Positions 29,217 to 38,507 of a DNA stretch of 64,000 nt are shown in pieces. The notes below the pieces were generated by a model. It searched no databases, was not told the origin of the DNA, and saw only the letters and a list, made by a program, of their open reading frames with translations. Source of the stretch: Cobetia marina (GTDB lineage Bacteria; Pseudomonadota; Gammaproteobacteria; Pseudomonadales; Halomonadaceae); the NCBI RefSeq assembly GCF_001720485.1, contig NZ_CP017114.1, positions 1,364,001-1,428,000 of the forward strand, written 5' to 3'. The translations under genes and the position numbers were made by a program. Every line of letters begins with the position of its first letter. The first letter of the stretch is position 1.

Positions 29217-29245
29217 TTGGCCCGTATCGCGGTGGCAGGCATACT
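29217..29245 (+). promoter_or_regulatory. Promoter candidate for apbC
   Basis: TTGGCC (29217-29222) and CATACT (29240-29245) have an ideal 17-bp spacer, about 100 bp before the apbC start. Confidence 0.4.
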
Positions 29246-29343
29246 GTGCCCATCGTGTTCCACGGCTTTTTTCGCTGACAGTTCAGACGTCTGCGCCTGC
29301 TGCGTTGACCGCGCGGCGCAGGCCGTCACAGGAGTTTCAAGAT

Positions 29344-30144
29344 ATGGAAGGTATCAAGCACATCGTGGCCGTCGCCTCCGGCAAGGGTGGCGTCGGCAAG
29401 TCCACCGTGACGGCCAATCTGGCACTGGCGCTGGCTCAGGAAGGTCTCAAGGTCGGCCTGCTGGACGCCGACATCTACGGGCCGAGTCAGGCGCAGATGT
29501 TCGGCGTGCCGACCGGTCAGCGTCCGGAGATGGCCGGTGAGCAGGTCTTCAGCCCCATCGAGGCCCACGGCATCAAGACCATGTCGATGGCTTACCTGGT
29601 CGACGTGAAGGACCCGATGGTCTGGCGTGGCCCGATGGTCGCGGGTGCCTTCCAGCAGCTGCTCAACCAGACTGCCTGGGGAGAGCTGGACGTGCTGTTG
29701 ATCGACATGCCGCCGGGCACCGGTGACATCCAGCTGACCCTGTCACAGAAGGTGCCGGTCTCCGGGGCTGTCATCGTCACCACGCCGCAGGATATCGCGC
29801 TGCTGGATGCCCAGAAGGGCATCGAGATGTTCCGCAAGGTCAAGGTGCCGGTGCTGGGCGTGGTCGAGAACATGAGCACGCATACCTGCAGCCAGTGTGG
29901 CCACAGTGAAGCGGTCTTCGGTGCCGGTGGCGGTGAGCGCATCGCCGAGGAATACCAGACTCGCCTGCTGGGCCAGCTGCCGCTGACCCTGAGCATCCGC
30001 GAGAATGCCGATGGTGGTCGTCCCAGCGTGATCGCGGAGCCGCAAGGCGAGGTGGCCAAGTGCTTCCTCTCCATCGCGCGTCAGGTCATCGAGACCCTGG
30101 ACACTGCCGAGGCGGACGAAGGCCCGAGCATCAGCTTCAGCTGA
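29344..30144 (+). CDS. apbC: Iron-sulfur cluster carrier protein ApbC/Mrp
   Basis: A P-loop ATPase of 266 residues that carries and delivers [4Fe-4S] clusters to target enzymes. It has the deviant Walker [26 protein letters not shown], the [11 protein letters not shown] switch and the cluster-binding CxxC (CSQCG). ATG at 29344 follows AGGAG. It lacks the N-terminal MIP18-like domain of some relatives, which is normal for the short form (E. coli Mrp is about 370 with an extension). dcd follows 127 bp downstream with its own promoter candidate. Confidence 0.93.
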   Translation: MEGIKHIVAVASGKGGVGKSTVTANLALALAQEGLKVGLLDADIYGPSQAQMFGVPTGQRPEMAGEQVFSPIEAHGIKTMSMAYLVDVKDPMVWRGPMVAGAFQQLLNQTAWGELDVLLIDMPPGTGDIQLTLSQKVPVSGAVIVTTPQDIALLDAQKGIEMFRKVKVPVLGVVENMSTHTCSQCGHSEAVFGAGGGERIAEEYQTRLLGQLPLTLSIRENADGGRPSVIAEPQGEVAKCFLSIARQVIETLDTAEADEGPSISFS

Positions 30145-30181
30145 GCCTGAGCCGACACGCCGTCGTCGCCTCGTCGCGAGG

Positions 30182-30210
30182 TTTCCAGCGGCGCAGCGGG
30201 CCGGTATCAT
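30182..30210 (+). promoter_or_regulatory. Promoter candidate for dcd
   Basis: TTTCCA (30182-30187) and TATCAT (30205-30210) are separated by 17 bp, 62 bp before the dcd start. Confidence 0.45.
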
Positions 30211-30271
30211 GCTGGCCCGCGTTTCATGGCGCTCACGCGTCTCTCCCCCATCAGTCAGTCAGGTACGCTCG

Positions 30272-30838
30272 ATGAGCATCAAATCCGACAAGTGGATCCG
30301 TCGCATGGCCGAAAGCCACGACATGATCGAACCCTTTGAGCCCGATCAGGTGCGCTTTCACGATGAGCGCCGTGTGATTTCCTACGGCACCTCCAGCTAC
30401 GGCTACGACGTGCGCTGCTCGGATGAGTTCAAGGTCTTCACCAACATCCATTCGGCGACGGTGGACCCCAAGCACTTCGACGAGAAGAGCTTCGTGGACG
30501 TGAAAGGCGATTCCTGCGTGATTCCGCCCAACTCCTTCGCGCTGGCCCGTACCATCGAGTACTTCCGCATTCCGCGTAACGTGCTGACCATCTGCCTGGG
30601 CAAGTCCACCTATGCGCGCTGTGGCATCATCGTCAACGTGACGCCGCTGGAGCCGGAGTGGGAAGGGCACGTCACCCTCGAGTTCTCCAACACCACCAAC
30701 CTGCCGGCGCGCATCTACGCCAACGAAGGCGTGGCGCAGATGCTGTTCCTCGAGTCCGACGAAGTCTGCGAGACCAGCTACAAGGATCGCGGTGGCAAGT
30801 ACCAGGGCCAGCGTGGCGTGACACTGCCGCGTACCTGA
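30272..30838 (+). CDS. dcd: dCTP deaminase
   Basis: Dcd deaminates dCTP to dUTP, the main source of dUMP for thymidylate in many gammaproteobacteria. The 188-residue trimeric-fold protein is of family length (E. coli 193) with SYGYDVR near the start, [23 protein letters not shown] and the catalytic Glu region [15 protein letters not shown] at 30272 gives [13 protein letters not shown], the usual N-terminus. A strong terminator follows. Confidence 0.97.
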   Translation: MSIKSDKWIRRMAESHDMIEPFEPDQVRFHDERRVISYGTSSYGYDVRCSDEFKVFTNIHSATVDPKHFDEKSFVDVKGDSCVIPPNSFALARTIEYFRIPRNVLTICLGKSTYARCGIIVNVTPLEPEWEGHVTLEFSNTTNLPARIYANEGVAQMLFLESDEVCETSYKDRGGKYQGQRGVTLPRT

Positions 30839-30888
30839 GGCACCGGTAGCGGTACTGCTTCCGCTGCCAGCCGCGCCTGTGATTGCCG

Positions 30889-30916
30889 AAAGCGCCTCCC
30901 CCGGGAGGCGCTTTTT
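30889..30916 (+). terminator. Terminator after dcd
   Basis: A 12-bp stem AAAGCGCCTCCC/GGGAGGCGCTTT with a 2-nt loop (effectively 4 nt) is followed by TTCTTT. Confidence 0.88.
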
Positions 30917-31101
30917 CTTTGCGCGAACGCAGGCGAGATCCGTCGCGGATGTGCTGGCTGATTGCTGCTTGCGAGCCGAAGCATTAGTCGGAAGTTGAAC
31001 GAAACAATCGATTCAATCACTTGTTTTATTGCCTATGCTTGTCTGCAGGCCACCCCAGAGTGGCTGCAGGACGGATACCTCCCACAAGCAAGGGGCACGC
31101 C

Positions 31102-33093
31102 ATGCCATCGCGTTCACATCGCGCTGTATTCCCTCCGACCAGCGCCAGCGGTCTGGTCCGACGTTTCACTCTGAGCAGTCTCGCGCTCGCCATCAGCACC
31201 ACGCTGCTGGCGACTCCCGCGCAGGCCTATTCCGACATCTATCTCTTCGGCGACAGCCTGAGCGATTCCGGGCAGTTCCCCGATACCACCCTGGGCGGCC
31301 TCAACAGCCTGCGATTCACCAACCGCAGCGGGCCGGATTACGAGAACTCGCCCTATGGCAGCGTCTCGACCCAGTTGCTGGCCACGGAGCTTGGGCTTGC
31401 CGCTGAGCCTTCCACCTCGGTGATCTATCAATTGGCCGGCTTCAGTGACGGCACCAACTACGCCGTGGGCGGCTATACCACGGCGCAGATTCTGGCCTCG
31501 GTGACAGATGAAGATGGCTCCGAGGTGGTCATCCCCGCGGGCAGCCCGGGCGGTGGTACGGTGCTCAGGGTCGAGGATGGCTATCTGGTCAGCACCGGCG
31601 GCAGTGCCGACCCGGACGCGCTCTATTACGTCAATGGCGGTGGCAATGACTTCCTGCAGGGCGTGATCACCTCACCGGCCACGGCGGTCGCCTCCGCCGG
31701 CAATCTGGCCGCGGCGGTGGAGGCACTGGCGGCGGCGGGGGCGACTACCATCATGGTCTCCAACCTGCCGGATGTCGGCAGCACGCCGGCCGGTCAGTCG
31801 GCGGGTGCCGCGCAGGCGGCGGGGACCTCCGCGCTGGTGGGCGTCTTCAATGACGCGCTGGGTGAGCGCTTGGCGGCGCTGGATGGTCAGGTCAACATCA
31901 TCCGGCTCGACACCGTCGGCATTCTCGAGGAGGTACTGGCATCGCCGGCCGAGTTCGGCTTTGCCAGCGACGTGCCGCTGACCCAGGTGTGCTTCTCGGA
32001 CAGCTGCAACGTCACGCCCTATGGGCTGGGCGGAGCTGCAGAAGACCCGGACTCCCTGCTGTTCAATGACGGGGTGCACCCGACCACCGCCGGCCAGGAG
32101 ATTCTCGCCGACTACGCCTATGCGATGCTCGCCGCGCCCTCGGTACTGGGGTTGGCGCCGCAGCTGGGCACGGGGGCGCTCAATGCCAGTCAGCGCAGCC
32201 TCGCCGATGAATTGCGCCCCGGGGCGCAGCATCCGCAGGCGGGAGGGGAGACGGGCGTGCGTGTGTTCGCCATCGGCTCGGCCACTGGCGGCACCGGCGA
32301 TGGCGAGAGCTCCACCGGCCAGCAAGGCGTTGACAGCGAACAGCGCGGCGCGGGTGTCGGCGTGATGCTGCCGCTGGACAACGCGCTCGGCCGCGCCTGG
32401 GGCGGGGTGGCGGTCAGTCAGCGCCATGCGGACTTCGATGTCGACGACGGCAGTGAGCTTGAATTGGAAGGTCAGGTATTCAGTCTGTTCGCCCGTCAGC
32501 AGCTGGGCAGAGTTGGCATGCAGGCAGTGGCCAGCTACGGTGACTTCGAGTACGACCTCGACCGCCATGTCGCGCTGGGCCAGTCATCGCGCACCCTGTC
32601 CGGTGAGACGGATGGCGATGGCTTCAGCGCCGAGGCGCGTCTCGATTATCGCCTCACCGCCGCCGATTCGCTGTGGTACAACGCGCCCTTCGTGGCCTAT
32701 CGCCACACCGAGTCCGACCTCGATGGCTACACCGAATCCGGCTCCGCCGCCAATGCCCTGAGCGTCTCGGATCAGACGCTGCGCGATCGGCGTGTCGAGC
32801 TGGGCTTCATGGTCGATCGCGCCGTCGCGGATGGCTTCGGCCTCTACGGGGAGCTGGCCTACGGCAAGCGTCTCGATGACGACGCCGAGAGCGCCGAGGT
32901 GCGTCTGGCGAGCCTGCCGACCAACGCCTACAGCGCCGAGGATCTCGATCGCGGCAGTGACAACTACCTGCGTGTCGATGGCGGCTGGCGCATGCAACTG
33001 GGCCGCAATGCCATGCTGCATCTGGGGGCAGGGTTCGAGACATGGGATGAGGTGACGGCGCGCGGCGAGGTGGGCGTGAGTTATACCTTCTAG
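31102..33093 (+). CDS. GDSL-family esterase autotransporter
   Basis: A 663-residue type Va autotransporter. Residues 1-42 are a signal peptide ending in ATPAQA. The passenger (about 43-385) is a GDSL/SGNH hydrolase: GDSLSDSG with nucleophile Ser52, YVNGGGNDFL, and the Asp-His pair in DGVHPTTAG. Residues about 405-663 form the 12-strand autotransporter barrel ending in the terminal Phe of GVSYTF. The layout matches Pseudomonas EstA, a cell-surface esterase linked to rhamnolipid production and motility; substrate here is unknown. ATG at 31102 is chosen for the signal peptide; an upstream in-frame start would disrupt it. Confidence 0.9.
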   Translation: MPSRSHRAVFPPTSASGLVRRFTLSSLALAISTTLLATPAQAYSDIYLFGDSLSDSGQFPDTTLGGLNSLRFTNRSGPDYENSPYGSVSTQLLATELGLAAEPSTSVIYQLAGFSDGTNYAVGGYTTAQILASVTDEDGSEVVIPAGSPGGGTVLRVEDGYLVSTGGSADPDALYYVNGGGNDFLQGVITSPATAVASAGNLAAAVEALAAAGATTIMVSNLPDVGSTPAGQSAGAAQAAGTSALVGVFNDALGERLAALDGQVNIIRLDTVGILEEVLASPAEFGFASDVPLTQVCFSDSCNVTPYGLGGAAEDPDSLLFNDGVHPTTAGQEILADYAYAMLAAPSVLGLAPQLGTGALNASQRSLADELRPGAQHPQAGGETGVRVFAIGSATGGTGDGESSTGQQGVDSEQRGAGVGVMLPLDNALGRAWGGVAVSQRHADFDVDDGSELELEGQVFSLFARQQLGRVGMQAVASYGDFEYDLDRHVALGQSSRTLSGETDGDGFSAEARLDYRLTAADSLWYNAPFVAYRHTESDLDGYTESGSAANALSVSDQTLRDRRVELGFMVDRAVADGFGLYGELAYGKRLDDDAESAEVRLASLPTNAYSAEDLDRGSDNYLRVDGGWRMQLGRNAMLHLGAGFETWDEVTARGEVGVSYTF

Positions 33094-33132
33094 AAGCGCA
33101 AGCGCCGAGAGAGAAGGGAAGCGTGAGAGACA

Positions 33133-33170
33133 AGAAGACCCCGTGACATTGGCATGTCGCGGGGTCTTCT
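33133..33170. terminator. Bidirectional terminator
   Basis: An 11-bp stem AGAAGACCCCG/CGGGGTCTTCT with an inner TGACAT/ATGTCG-type partial stem and trailing TGTTTTC lies between the convergent esterase and purN genes. Confidence 0.82.
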
Positions 33171-33239
33171 GTTTTCAGCTCGCTGTCGTCAGTTCGCTGT
33201 CAGTTCAGCCTGCCTTGTCAGCAAGGCAGGCAGTGCGGA

Positions 33240-34016
33240 TCAGTCTTCTTCGCCTTCCGGCAGCTCATCGCTGAGCTCTTCTTCCACATCGGCGTGGGAG
33301 AGGCGCAGACCGCCCACCGGCAGGTCATGGCCGTCGAGCTTGGCCACTTCGCCGTCGAGCTTCAGGCGGCCTTCGAGGAACCAGCGCACCGCGATCGGGT
33401 AGATCAGATGCTCACGCGTGTGCACGCGTTCCTTGAGGCTGGCTTCGTCATCACCTTCCAGCACGTTGGCGACGGCCTGGATCGCCACCGGGCCACCGTC
33501 GAGCTCTTCGGTGACGAAGTGCACGCTGGCGCCGTGTTCCTTCTCGCCAGCTTCCAGAACCTTGCGATGGGTATCAAGGCCCGGCCAGGCCGGCAGCAGT
33601 GACGGATGGATGTTCATCAGTCGGCCGAAGAAGCGCTGCACGAAGATCGGCGACAGGATGCGCATGAAGCCGGCCAGCACGATGAGGTCCGGCTCGTGGC
33701 GTTCGATCACCTTGATCAGGGCGCCATCGTAGTGCTCGCGATTCTCGTACTCGTCATGCGGCAGCACCACGGCATCCACGCCCGCTTCGCGCGCACGCAC
33801 CAGGCCGTAGGCATCGGCCTTGTTGGAAATCACCGCGACCACGTCGCCGCCCAGCTCATCGTGCTCCTGAGCCTCCAGCAGCGCCTGCAGGTTGCTGCCG
33901 CTGCCGGAGATCAGTACCACGACGCGTGGGCGTACCGGCGTGTCATCCGCCTCGAAACCGTTGCCGAAGCCGCCGAGAGTGTCACCGTTGGAGGCGTTGG
34001 TAGTCGGTTCGATCAT
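33240..34016 (-). CDS. purN: Phosphoribosylglycinamide formyltransferase
   Basis: PurN transfers formyl from 10-formyl-THF to GAR in purine synthesis. The 258-residue protein has [27 protein letters not shown], the catalytic [16 protein letters not shown] (Asn and His) and the Asp in [12 protein letters not shown]. Typical PurN is about 212 residues; here there is a roughly 28-residue N-terminal extension and a C-terminal acidic tail ([14 protein letters not shown]). The ATG at 34016 overlaps the purM stop in ATGA, so the extension is probably translated. Normal internal starts without the extension are not obvious. Confidence 0.95.
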   Translation of the reverse strand: MIEPTTNASNGDTLGGFGNGFEADDTPVRPRVVVLISGSGSNLQALLEAQEHDELGGDVVAVISNKADAYGLVRAREAGVDAVVLPHDEYENREHYDGALIKVIERHEPDLIVLAGFMRILSPIFVQRFFGRLMNIHPSLLPAWPGLDTHRKVLEAGEKEHGASVHFVTEELDGGPVAIQAVANVLEGDDEASLKERVHTREHLIYPIAVRWFLEGRLKLDGEVAKLDGHDLPVGGLRLSHADVEEELSDELPEGEED

Positions 34017-35095
34017 GCGGACAGATTCTCAAGCTGGACCTGTTCTTCTTCGCCCTTGCGTGCACGGATGGCGCCGAGGGTGAAGACCGTCTCGCCCTGG
34101 GCTTCCAGGTGAGCGCGCGCGGCATCGGCATCCGCCGCGGCCACGACGACGACCATGCCGACGCCACAGTTGAGCACGCGGTGCATCTCGTGCTCCTCGA
34201 CATTGCCCTGCTGCTGCAGCCAGTCGAACACGGCCGGACGCTTCCAGCTGGCGACGTCGATCTCGGCGGTGCAATCATGCGGCAGCACGCGCGGGATGTT
34301 CTCGAGCAGGCCACCACCGGTGATGTGGGACATGGCATGCACGCTGACATCGCTTTCCTTGAGCAGGGACAGCAGCGGCTTGACGTAGATGCGTGTCGGC
34401 GCCATCAGGGCGTCAGCCAGCGGCTGGCCGTCGATCTGCTGCTCCAGCAGCGAGGCATCGGCGACTTCGAGAATCTTGCGGATCAGCGAGTAGCCGTTGG
34501 AGTGCGGGCCGGAGGAAGCCAGACCCAGAATCACGTCGCCTTCGCCGACCTTCTTGCCGTCGAGGATTTCGGACTTCTCGACCACACCGACGCAGAAGCC
34601 GGCCAGATCGTAGTCACTGCCTTCGTACATGCCCGGCATCTCGGCCGTCTCGCCGCCGACCAGTGCACAGCCGGACTGCAGGCAGCCTTCGCCGATCCCG
34701 GTGACGACGTCAGCGGCGATGTCGACGTCCAGCTTGCCGGTGGCATAGTAGTCGAGGAACTGCAGCGGCTCGGCGCCGGCGACCACCAGATCATTGACGC
34801 ACATGGCGACCAGATCGATGCCGATGGTGTCGTGACGGTTGAGGTCCATGGCCAGGCGCAGCTTGGTGCCCACGCCATCGGTACCGGTGACCAGCACGGG
34901 CTGGCGATAGCCTTGCGGCAGTTCGCACAGGGCGCCGAAGCCACCCAGACCACCCATCACTTCCGGGCGGTGAGTGCGCTTGGCGACACCCTTGATGCGT
35001 TCCACGAGGGCGTTGCCTGCATCGATATCGACACCTGCATCCTTGTAGCTCAAGGAAGTCTTGCTGGGCGAGGAGTCCTGGGGGCGTTGCGTCAT
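34013..35095 (-). CDS. purM: Phosphoribosylformylglycinamidine cyclo-ligase
   Basis: PurM makes aminoimidazole ribonucleotide from FGAM and ATP. The 360-residue protein (usual about 345) has [45 protein letters not shown] and [13 protein letters not shown]. It is the first gene of the purM-purN operon, translationally coupled to purN, and divergent from an AI-2E permease-hda pair, an order also seen in Pseudomonas. Confidence 0.97.
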   Translation of the reverse strand: MTQRPQDSSPSKTSLSYKDAGVDIDAGNALVERIKGVAKRTHRPEVMGGLGGFGALCELPQGYRQPVLVTGTDGVGTKLRLAMDLNRHDTIGIDLVAMCVNDLVVAGAEPLQFLDYYATGKLDVDIAADVVTGIGEGCLQSGCALVGGETAEMPGMYEGSDYDLAGFCVGVVEKSEILDGKKVGEGDVILGLASSGPHSNGYSLIRKILEVADASLLEQQIDGQPLADALMAPTRIYVKPLLSLLKESDVSVHAMSHITGGGLLENIPRVLPHDCTAEIDVASWKRPAVFDWLQQQGNVEEHEMHRVLNCGVGMVVVVAAADADAARAHLEAQGETVFTLGAIRARKGEEEQVQLENLSA

Positions 35096-35403
35096 GTGAG
35101 GTTCCTGTCGGTGCGGCCTGAGCGGTGAGACACGATCGATCGGGGGAAAGAAAGGCGGCTATTGTAGCATTGCGCTTCACGGCTGACACCGTGGCGTTTC
35201 ACAAAAAATGGCCATGATGTGAAAGACACGCCCCGAGCGCTTTCCTGAGGGCGCGCCAGTCCCTTTGGCCATCTTTCGTCAGGCGGGTCGTCCCGTTCGC
35301 CGGGCGCTTGTGGGTGAGTCAGTGACAGGCAACAATGGGGGCATGCGTGGACCGTCGGCGACATGCCGCCTGTGAGCCACACAGCTTGTCTCAAGGAGTG
35401 ATG
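35096..35403. other. Divergent region between purM and the AI-2E permease
   Basis: These 308 bp hold no supported gene. An AT-rich patch at about 35200-35220 (CACAAAAAATGGCC) could be part of control for purM, but no PurR operator could be placed with confidence. Confidence 0.4.
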
Positions 35404-36513
35404 ATGCAGCGTAAATGGTGGTTGCTGGCCGCAGGCGTGGCCCTGCTCGGGTTGCTGGTTCTGCTGGAGCCGATTCTGATGCCGTTCTTCATCGGCATGA
35501 TTCTCGCCTATCTGGGCGACCCGCTGGCCGACTGGCTGGAAGAGAAGGGCCTGTCGCGCCGACTGGCCGTCAGCCTGGTGTTCAGCGTGCTCTCGGTGGT
35601 GCTGCTGATCGCGCTGCTCATTCTGGTGCCGCTGCTCGGGCGTCAGCTGGCGCAGTTGATCAGCTTCATGCCGATGGTCTTCAACTGGATACGCGAGACG
35701 ATCCTGCCGGAAGTGCAGGCCTTCACCGGCATGGATTTCAGCGCCGATTTCGATCAGGTGCGCTCGCTGCTGCTGGGCAACTGGAAGGAAACCGGTACCT
35801 TCGCCGCCGCCTTCCTGGGCACCGTCTCCAAATCCGGGCTCGCCATGGCCATCTGGCTGGGCAACCTGGCGCTGATTCCCGTCGTCACCTTCTATCTGCT
35901 GCTCGACTGGGACCGCATGAAGGAGAAGCTGCAGGGGCTCCTGCCGCGCCACATGGAGCCGACCGCCACGCGGCTGGCCCATGACTGCGACGAGGTACTG
36001 GGGGCCTTCCTGCGCGGGCAGCTGCTGGTGATGCTGAGTCTGGGCATCGTCTATGCCATCGGCCTTGCCATCATCGGCCTCAAGTTCGCGCTGCTCATCG
36101 GGCTGGTGGCGGGGCTTGCGAGTATCGTGCCGTATCTGGGGGTCATCGTCGGGGTGTTGATCGCGGCGACGGTGGCCTTCTTCCAGTTCGGCGAGTGGTG
36201 GGCGCTGCTGGCGGTGGGCGGTGTCTTCGCGCTGGGACAGCTGCTGGAAGGCGTGGTGTTGCAACCCCTGCTGCTGGGCGACAAGATTGGCCTGCACCCC
36301 GTGGCGGTCATCTTTGCCGTCATGGCCGGCGGGCAGCTGTTCGGGTTCACGGGCATTCTGCTGGCGCTGCCGGTAGCCGCCGTGATCATGGTGCTCTTGC
36401 GTTATCTGCATGATCGCTATAAAAACAGTACTTTATATGATCAACAGCGTGATTCTCGCCCCGTGGCCGCCAGTGAGCCACCCGCGTCTTCGGCGGCAGA
36501 GGATACCCAGTGA
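35404..36513 (+). CDS. AI-2E/PerM family membrane transporter
   Basis: A 369-residue polytopic protein of the AI-2E exporter (former DUF20/PerM) family. It has two N-terminal helices (GVALLGLLVLLEPILMPFFIGMILAYL), the hydrophilic middle and C-terminal helices with GLASIVPYLGVIVGVLIA and GDKIGLHPVAVIFAVMAGGQLFG, typical of the family. Substrates differ among members, so AI-2 export should not be inferred. ATG at 35404 is 5 nt after AAGGAG; an adjacent ATG at 35401 is closer to it. hda follows 37 bp downstream, suggesting an operon. Confidence 0.9.
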   Translation: MQRKWWLLAAGVALLGLLVLLEPILMPFFIGMILAYLGDPLADWLEEKGLSRRLAVSLVFSVLSVVLLIALLILVPLLGRQLAQLISFMPMVFNWIRETILPEVQAFTGMDFSADFDQVRSLLLGNWKETGTFAAAFLGTVSKSGLAMAIWLGNLALIPVVTFYLLLDWDRMKEKLQGLLPRHMEPTATRLAHDCDEVLGAFLRGQLLVMLSLGIVYAIGLAIIGLKFALLIGLVAGLASIVPYLGVIVGVLIAATVAFFQFGEWWALLAVGGVFALGQLLEGVVLQPLLLGDKIGLHPVAVIFAVMAGGQLFGFTGILLALPVAAVIMVLLRYLHDRYKNSTLYDQQRDSRPVAASEPPASSAAEDTQ

Positions 36514-36550
36514 TCGAGAGAGATCACGGCAACAACAACCAGCATGACGG

Positions 36551-37249
36551 ATGGCAATGACACAGGGACAGATGGCACTCGGCGTCGGGGTACGCGACGC
36601 CGCGACCTTCGACAACTACCACTTCACCTCCACCTCGCTGGCAGAGGCCCTCAAGGGGCAGCTTGCTGACGGCGGGGAGCCCTTCGTCTATCTATGGGGC
36701 GGTGAGCAGAGTGGGCGTAGCCATCTGTTGCAGGCGGCATGCCATCTGGCGGGAGAGCAGGGCAAGCGTGCCTTCTACCTGCCGCTCAAGGAGATTGGCC
36801 ACTTCCCGCCGCACATGCTGGAGGGGTTGGACGAGATGGATCTGGTCGCCATCGACGACCTCGAGAGCGTGATCGGCCGCAAGCGCTGGGAAGAGGCGCT
36901 GTTCCACCTCTACAACCGCCTGCGTGACAGTGGCCGCCACCTGCTGGTCAGCGCCAGCTGTGCGCCGCGCCTGCTTCCCGTCACCCTGCCGGATCTGGCC
37001 TCACGCCTCTCCTGGGGCGTCACCTTCCACCTCTCCGGGCTGGATGACGCCCAGCGCCTCGAGGCGCTCAAGCTGCGCGCCAAGGACCACGGCCTCGCGC
37101 TGCCCGATGAAGTCGCCCGCTACATCCTGCATCGCGGGCCGCGCAGCCTGCCGGGCCTGTTCGCCGCGATGATCGAGCTCGACAACGCCTCGCTCTCCGC
37201 CCAGCGCAAGCTCACCATTCCCTTCGTCAAGCAGACCCTCGGCTGGTAG
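36551..37249 (+). CDS. hda: DnaA regulatory inactivator Hda
   Basis: Hda, bound to the sliding clamp, stimulates ATP hydrolysis by DnaA and so limits re-initiation. The 232-residue AAA+ protein has the N-terminal clamp-binding motif QMALGV, a P-loop-like WGGEQSGRSHLLQA, VAIDDLESVIGRKRWEEALFHLYN and the sensor-2 helical domain. The Walker A lysine/serine pattern is the relaxed Hda form. The start is ATG 36551 or 36557; the first Met in MAMTQGQ keeps the clamp motif close to the N-terminus either way. Confidence 0.94.
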   Translation: MAMTQGQMALGVGVRDAATFDNYHFTSTSLAEALKGQLADGGEPFVYLWGGEQSGRSHLLQAACHLAGEQGKRAFYLPLKEIGHFPPHMLEGLDEMDLVAIDDLESVIGRKRWEEALFHLYNRLRDSGRHLLVSASCAPRLLPVTLPDLASRLSWGVTFHLSGLDDAQRLEALKLRAKDHGLALPDEVARYILHRGPRSLPGLFAAMIELDNASLSAQRKLTIPFVKQTLGW

Positions 37250-37355
37250 ACGCCGCGCCTGCGCACTGCCTCAGCGTCAGAATCCGTGATGCTGCGACCG
37301 GGTGGCACCGTTCTTGCTGCCTCTTTCTCATCATCCCTCTTCGAGGACACAAGGC

Positions 37356-37829
37356 ATGAAGCGGCTAGACAAGCACCGGGAACGCATGCACGAACAAGCC
37401 AACTCGATCGGCAACTTCCTGGTCGAGGGCTTTCATTATCTGGGGCTGTTCGCCATCGGCGGAGCCATCGCCATTGCCTCGGTGTCGGCCTTCTTCGAGA
37501 TGTTCGCCAAGGGCTCGGCGAGCGTCGATGATATCCTGCTGCTGTTCATCTATCTCGAACTCGGCGCGATGGTCGGCATCTACTTCAAGACCAACCACCT
37601 GCCGATCCGCTTTCTGCTCTACATCGCCATCACCGCGCTGACGCGCTACCTCATCGGTGATGTCTCCCACCACAAGGCCCCCGATATCGGCCTGCTCTAC
37701 CTCTGCGGCGGCATCTTCTTCCTCGCCCTCTCGGTACTCGCCGTACGCTTCGCCTCCTACAAATACCCCTCCAGCAAAGCCATCGACCCGATGGGCGGCA
37801 CGGTAGGGGACGAGGACTCGACGCGATAA
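37356..37829 (+). CDS. PsiE-like (phosphate-starvation-inducible E) membrane protein
   Basis: A 157-residue protein with four membrane helices in about 20-140: LFAIGGAIAIASVSAFFEMF, ILLLFIYLELGAMVGIYF, RFLLYIAITALTRYLIGDV and GLLYLCGGIFFLALSVLAVRFASYKYP. The order and the YLELGAMVGIYFKTNHLPIRFLLYIAITALTR block match the PsiE family, whose role is unknown. No Pho box was seen upstream, so phosphate regulation is not supported here. ATG at 37356 follows GAGGA at 8 nt. Confidence 0.85.
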   Translation: MKRLDKHRERMHEQANSIGNFLVEGFHYLGLFAIGGAIAIASVSAFFEMFAKGSASVDDILLLFIYLELGAMVGIYFKTNHLPIRFLLYIAITALTRYLIGDVSHHKAPDIGLLYLCGGIFFLALSVLAVRFASYKYPSSKAIDPMGGTVGDEDSTR

Positions 37830-37856
37830 GCCCGTATTTTAGTAGCTCCTGACAAC

Positions 37857-37888
37857 AAAAAAGGCCGCGATCACTCGCGGCCTTTTTT
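37857..37888. terminator. Bidirectional terminator
   Basis: A 14-bp stem, A6GGCCGCGA and TCGCGGCCT6, with a TCAC loop. Its + strand T tract runs into the yjbQ stop codon (37888-37890), so it serves both convergent genes. Confidence 0.93.
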
Positions 37889-38319
37889 CATTCCCCACTC
37901 AACGTCAAATACAGCCTGCGGCTGCCACCGTGGTCGCGGTGTTCGCCGAGCCAGATGCCTTGCCAGGTGCCGAGGGTGAGGCGATTGACGCCGCGGCGGG
38001 CTTCGACGGGTAGCGTGAGCTGGGTGCCGAGCAGGCTGGCGAGTACGTGGGCGGGCATGTCGTCATCGCCTTCCAGCGTGTGGCGGAAGTAGGGCAGGTT
38101 GCCGGGCACCAGGCGGCGCAGGAAGGCGTCCATGTCCTGACGCACGTCGGGGTCGGCATTCTCGTTGAGGGTCAGCGAGGCGGAGGTGTGCAACAGCTGC
38201 ACATGCAGCAGGCCGATACTGACCGGCGGCATTTTGGCCAACGCCTGCTCCACCTCGTCACTGATGAGGTGAAAACCGCGCTTGCGGGCGGAGAGGATGA
38301 GAGTGTCGCGTTGCCACAT
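37888..38319 (-). CDS. yjbQ: YjbQ family protein (UPF0047), 5' end duplicated by an islet
   Basis: A 143-residue member of the YjbQ/UPF0047 family, some of which have weak thiamin-phosphate-synthase-like activity; the cellular role is unclear. Landmarks are [44 protein letters not shown] and [18 protein letters not shown]. The first 94 nt are duplicated at 40251-40344, at the far side of an AT-rich islet that begins immediately upstream of this start codon. The complete gene therefore now depends on islet sequence for its promoter and ribosome-binding site (GGTAC 5-9 nt upstream). A minus-strand TATACT lies at 38397-38392. Confidence 0.92.
   Translation of the reverse strand: MWQRDTLILSARKRGFHLISDEVEQALAKMPPVSIGLLHVQLLHTSASLTLNENADPDVRQDMDAFLRRLVPGNLPYFRHTLEGDDDMPAHVLASLLGTQLTLPVEARRGVNRLTLGTWQGIWLGEHRDHGGSRRLYLTLSGE
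38226..38319. repeat. Left copy of the 94-bp direct repeat flanking the islet
   Basis: This is the first 94 nt of the complete yjbQ. It matches 40251-40344 at 91 of 94 positions, the differences being single transitions at three places; two of them change codons (Ile/Thr and Lys/Glu). Identity stops sharply at the ATG on one side and after GCGGC on the other. Confidence 0.95.
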
Positions 38320-38340
38320 AAAAGTACCTATATTAACTGG

Positions 38341-38481
38341 TTGATAATTACTTTAGAATTTGGTGTGTTGGTAGGAAACTCCTTGATAGTCAGTATAGTA
38401 GTTTTGCTTTATAAGATTAAGGCTATTTTTTTACCGAGAAAATTGGTTAGAAGTTGTCTGCATGCTTATAACTTGCATTGA
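38341..38481 (+). CDS. Possible small hydrophobic protein or truncated remnant
   Basis: From a TTG at 38341 an open frame of 46 codons encodes one membrane helix ([22 protein letters not shown]) followed by a basic tail ([14 protein letters not shown]). It ends 26 bp before the next islet gene. The frame stays open leftward across the islet junction into antisense yjbQ, so it may be the 3' remnant of a larger gene cut at the junction instead of an intact small protein. No good ribosome-binding site was seen. Confidence 0.35.
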   Translation: MIITLEFGVLVGNSLIVSIVVLLYKIKAIFLPRKLVRSCLHAYNLH

Positions 38482-38507
38482 AATTTCTAGCGATAATGGA
38501 GGTTTTT

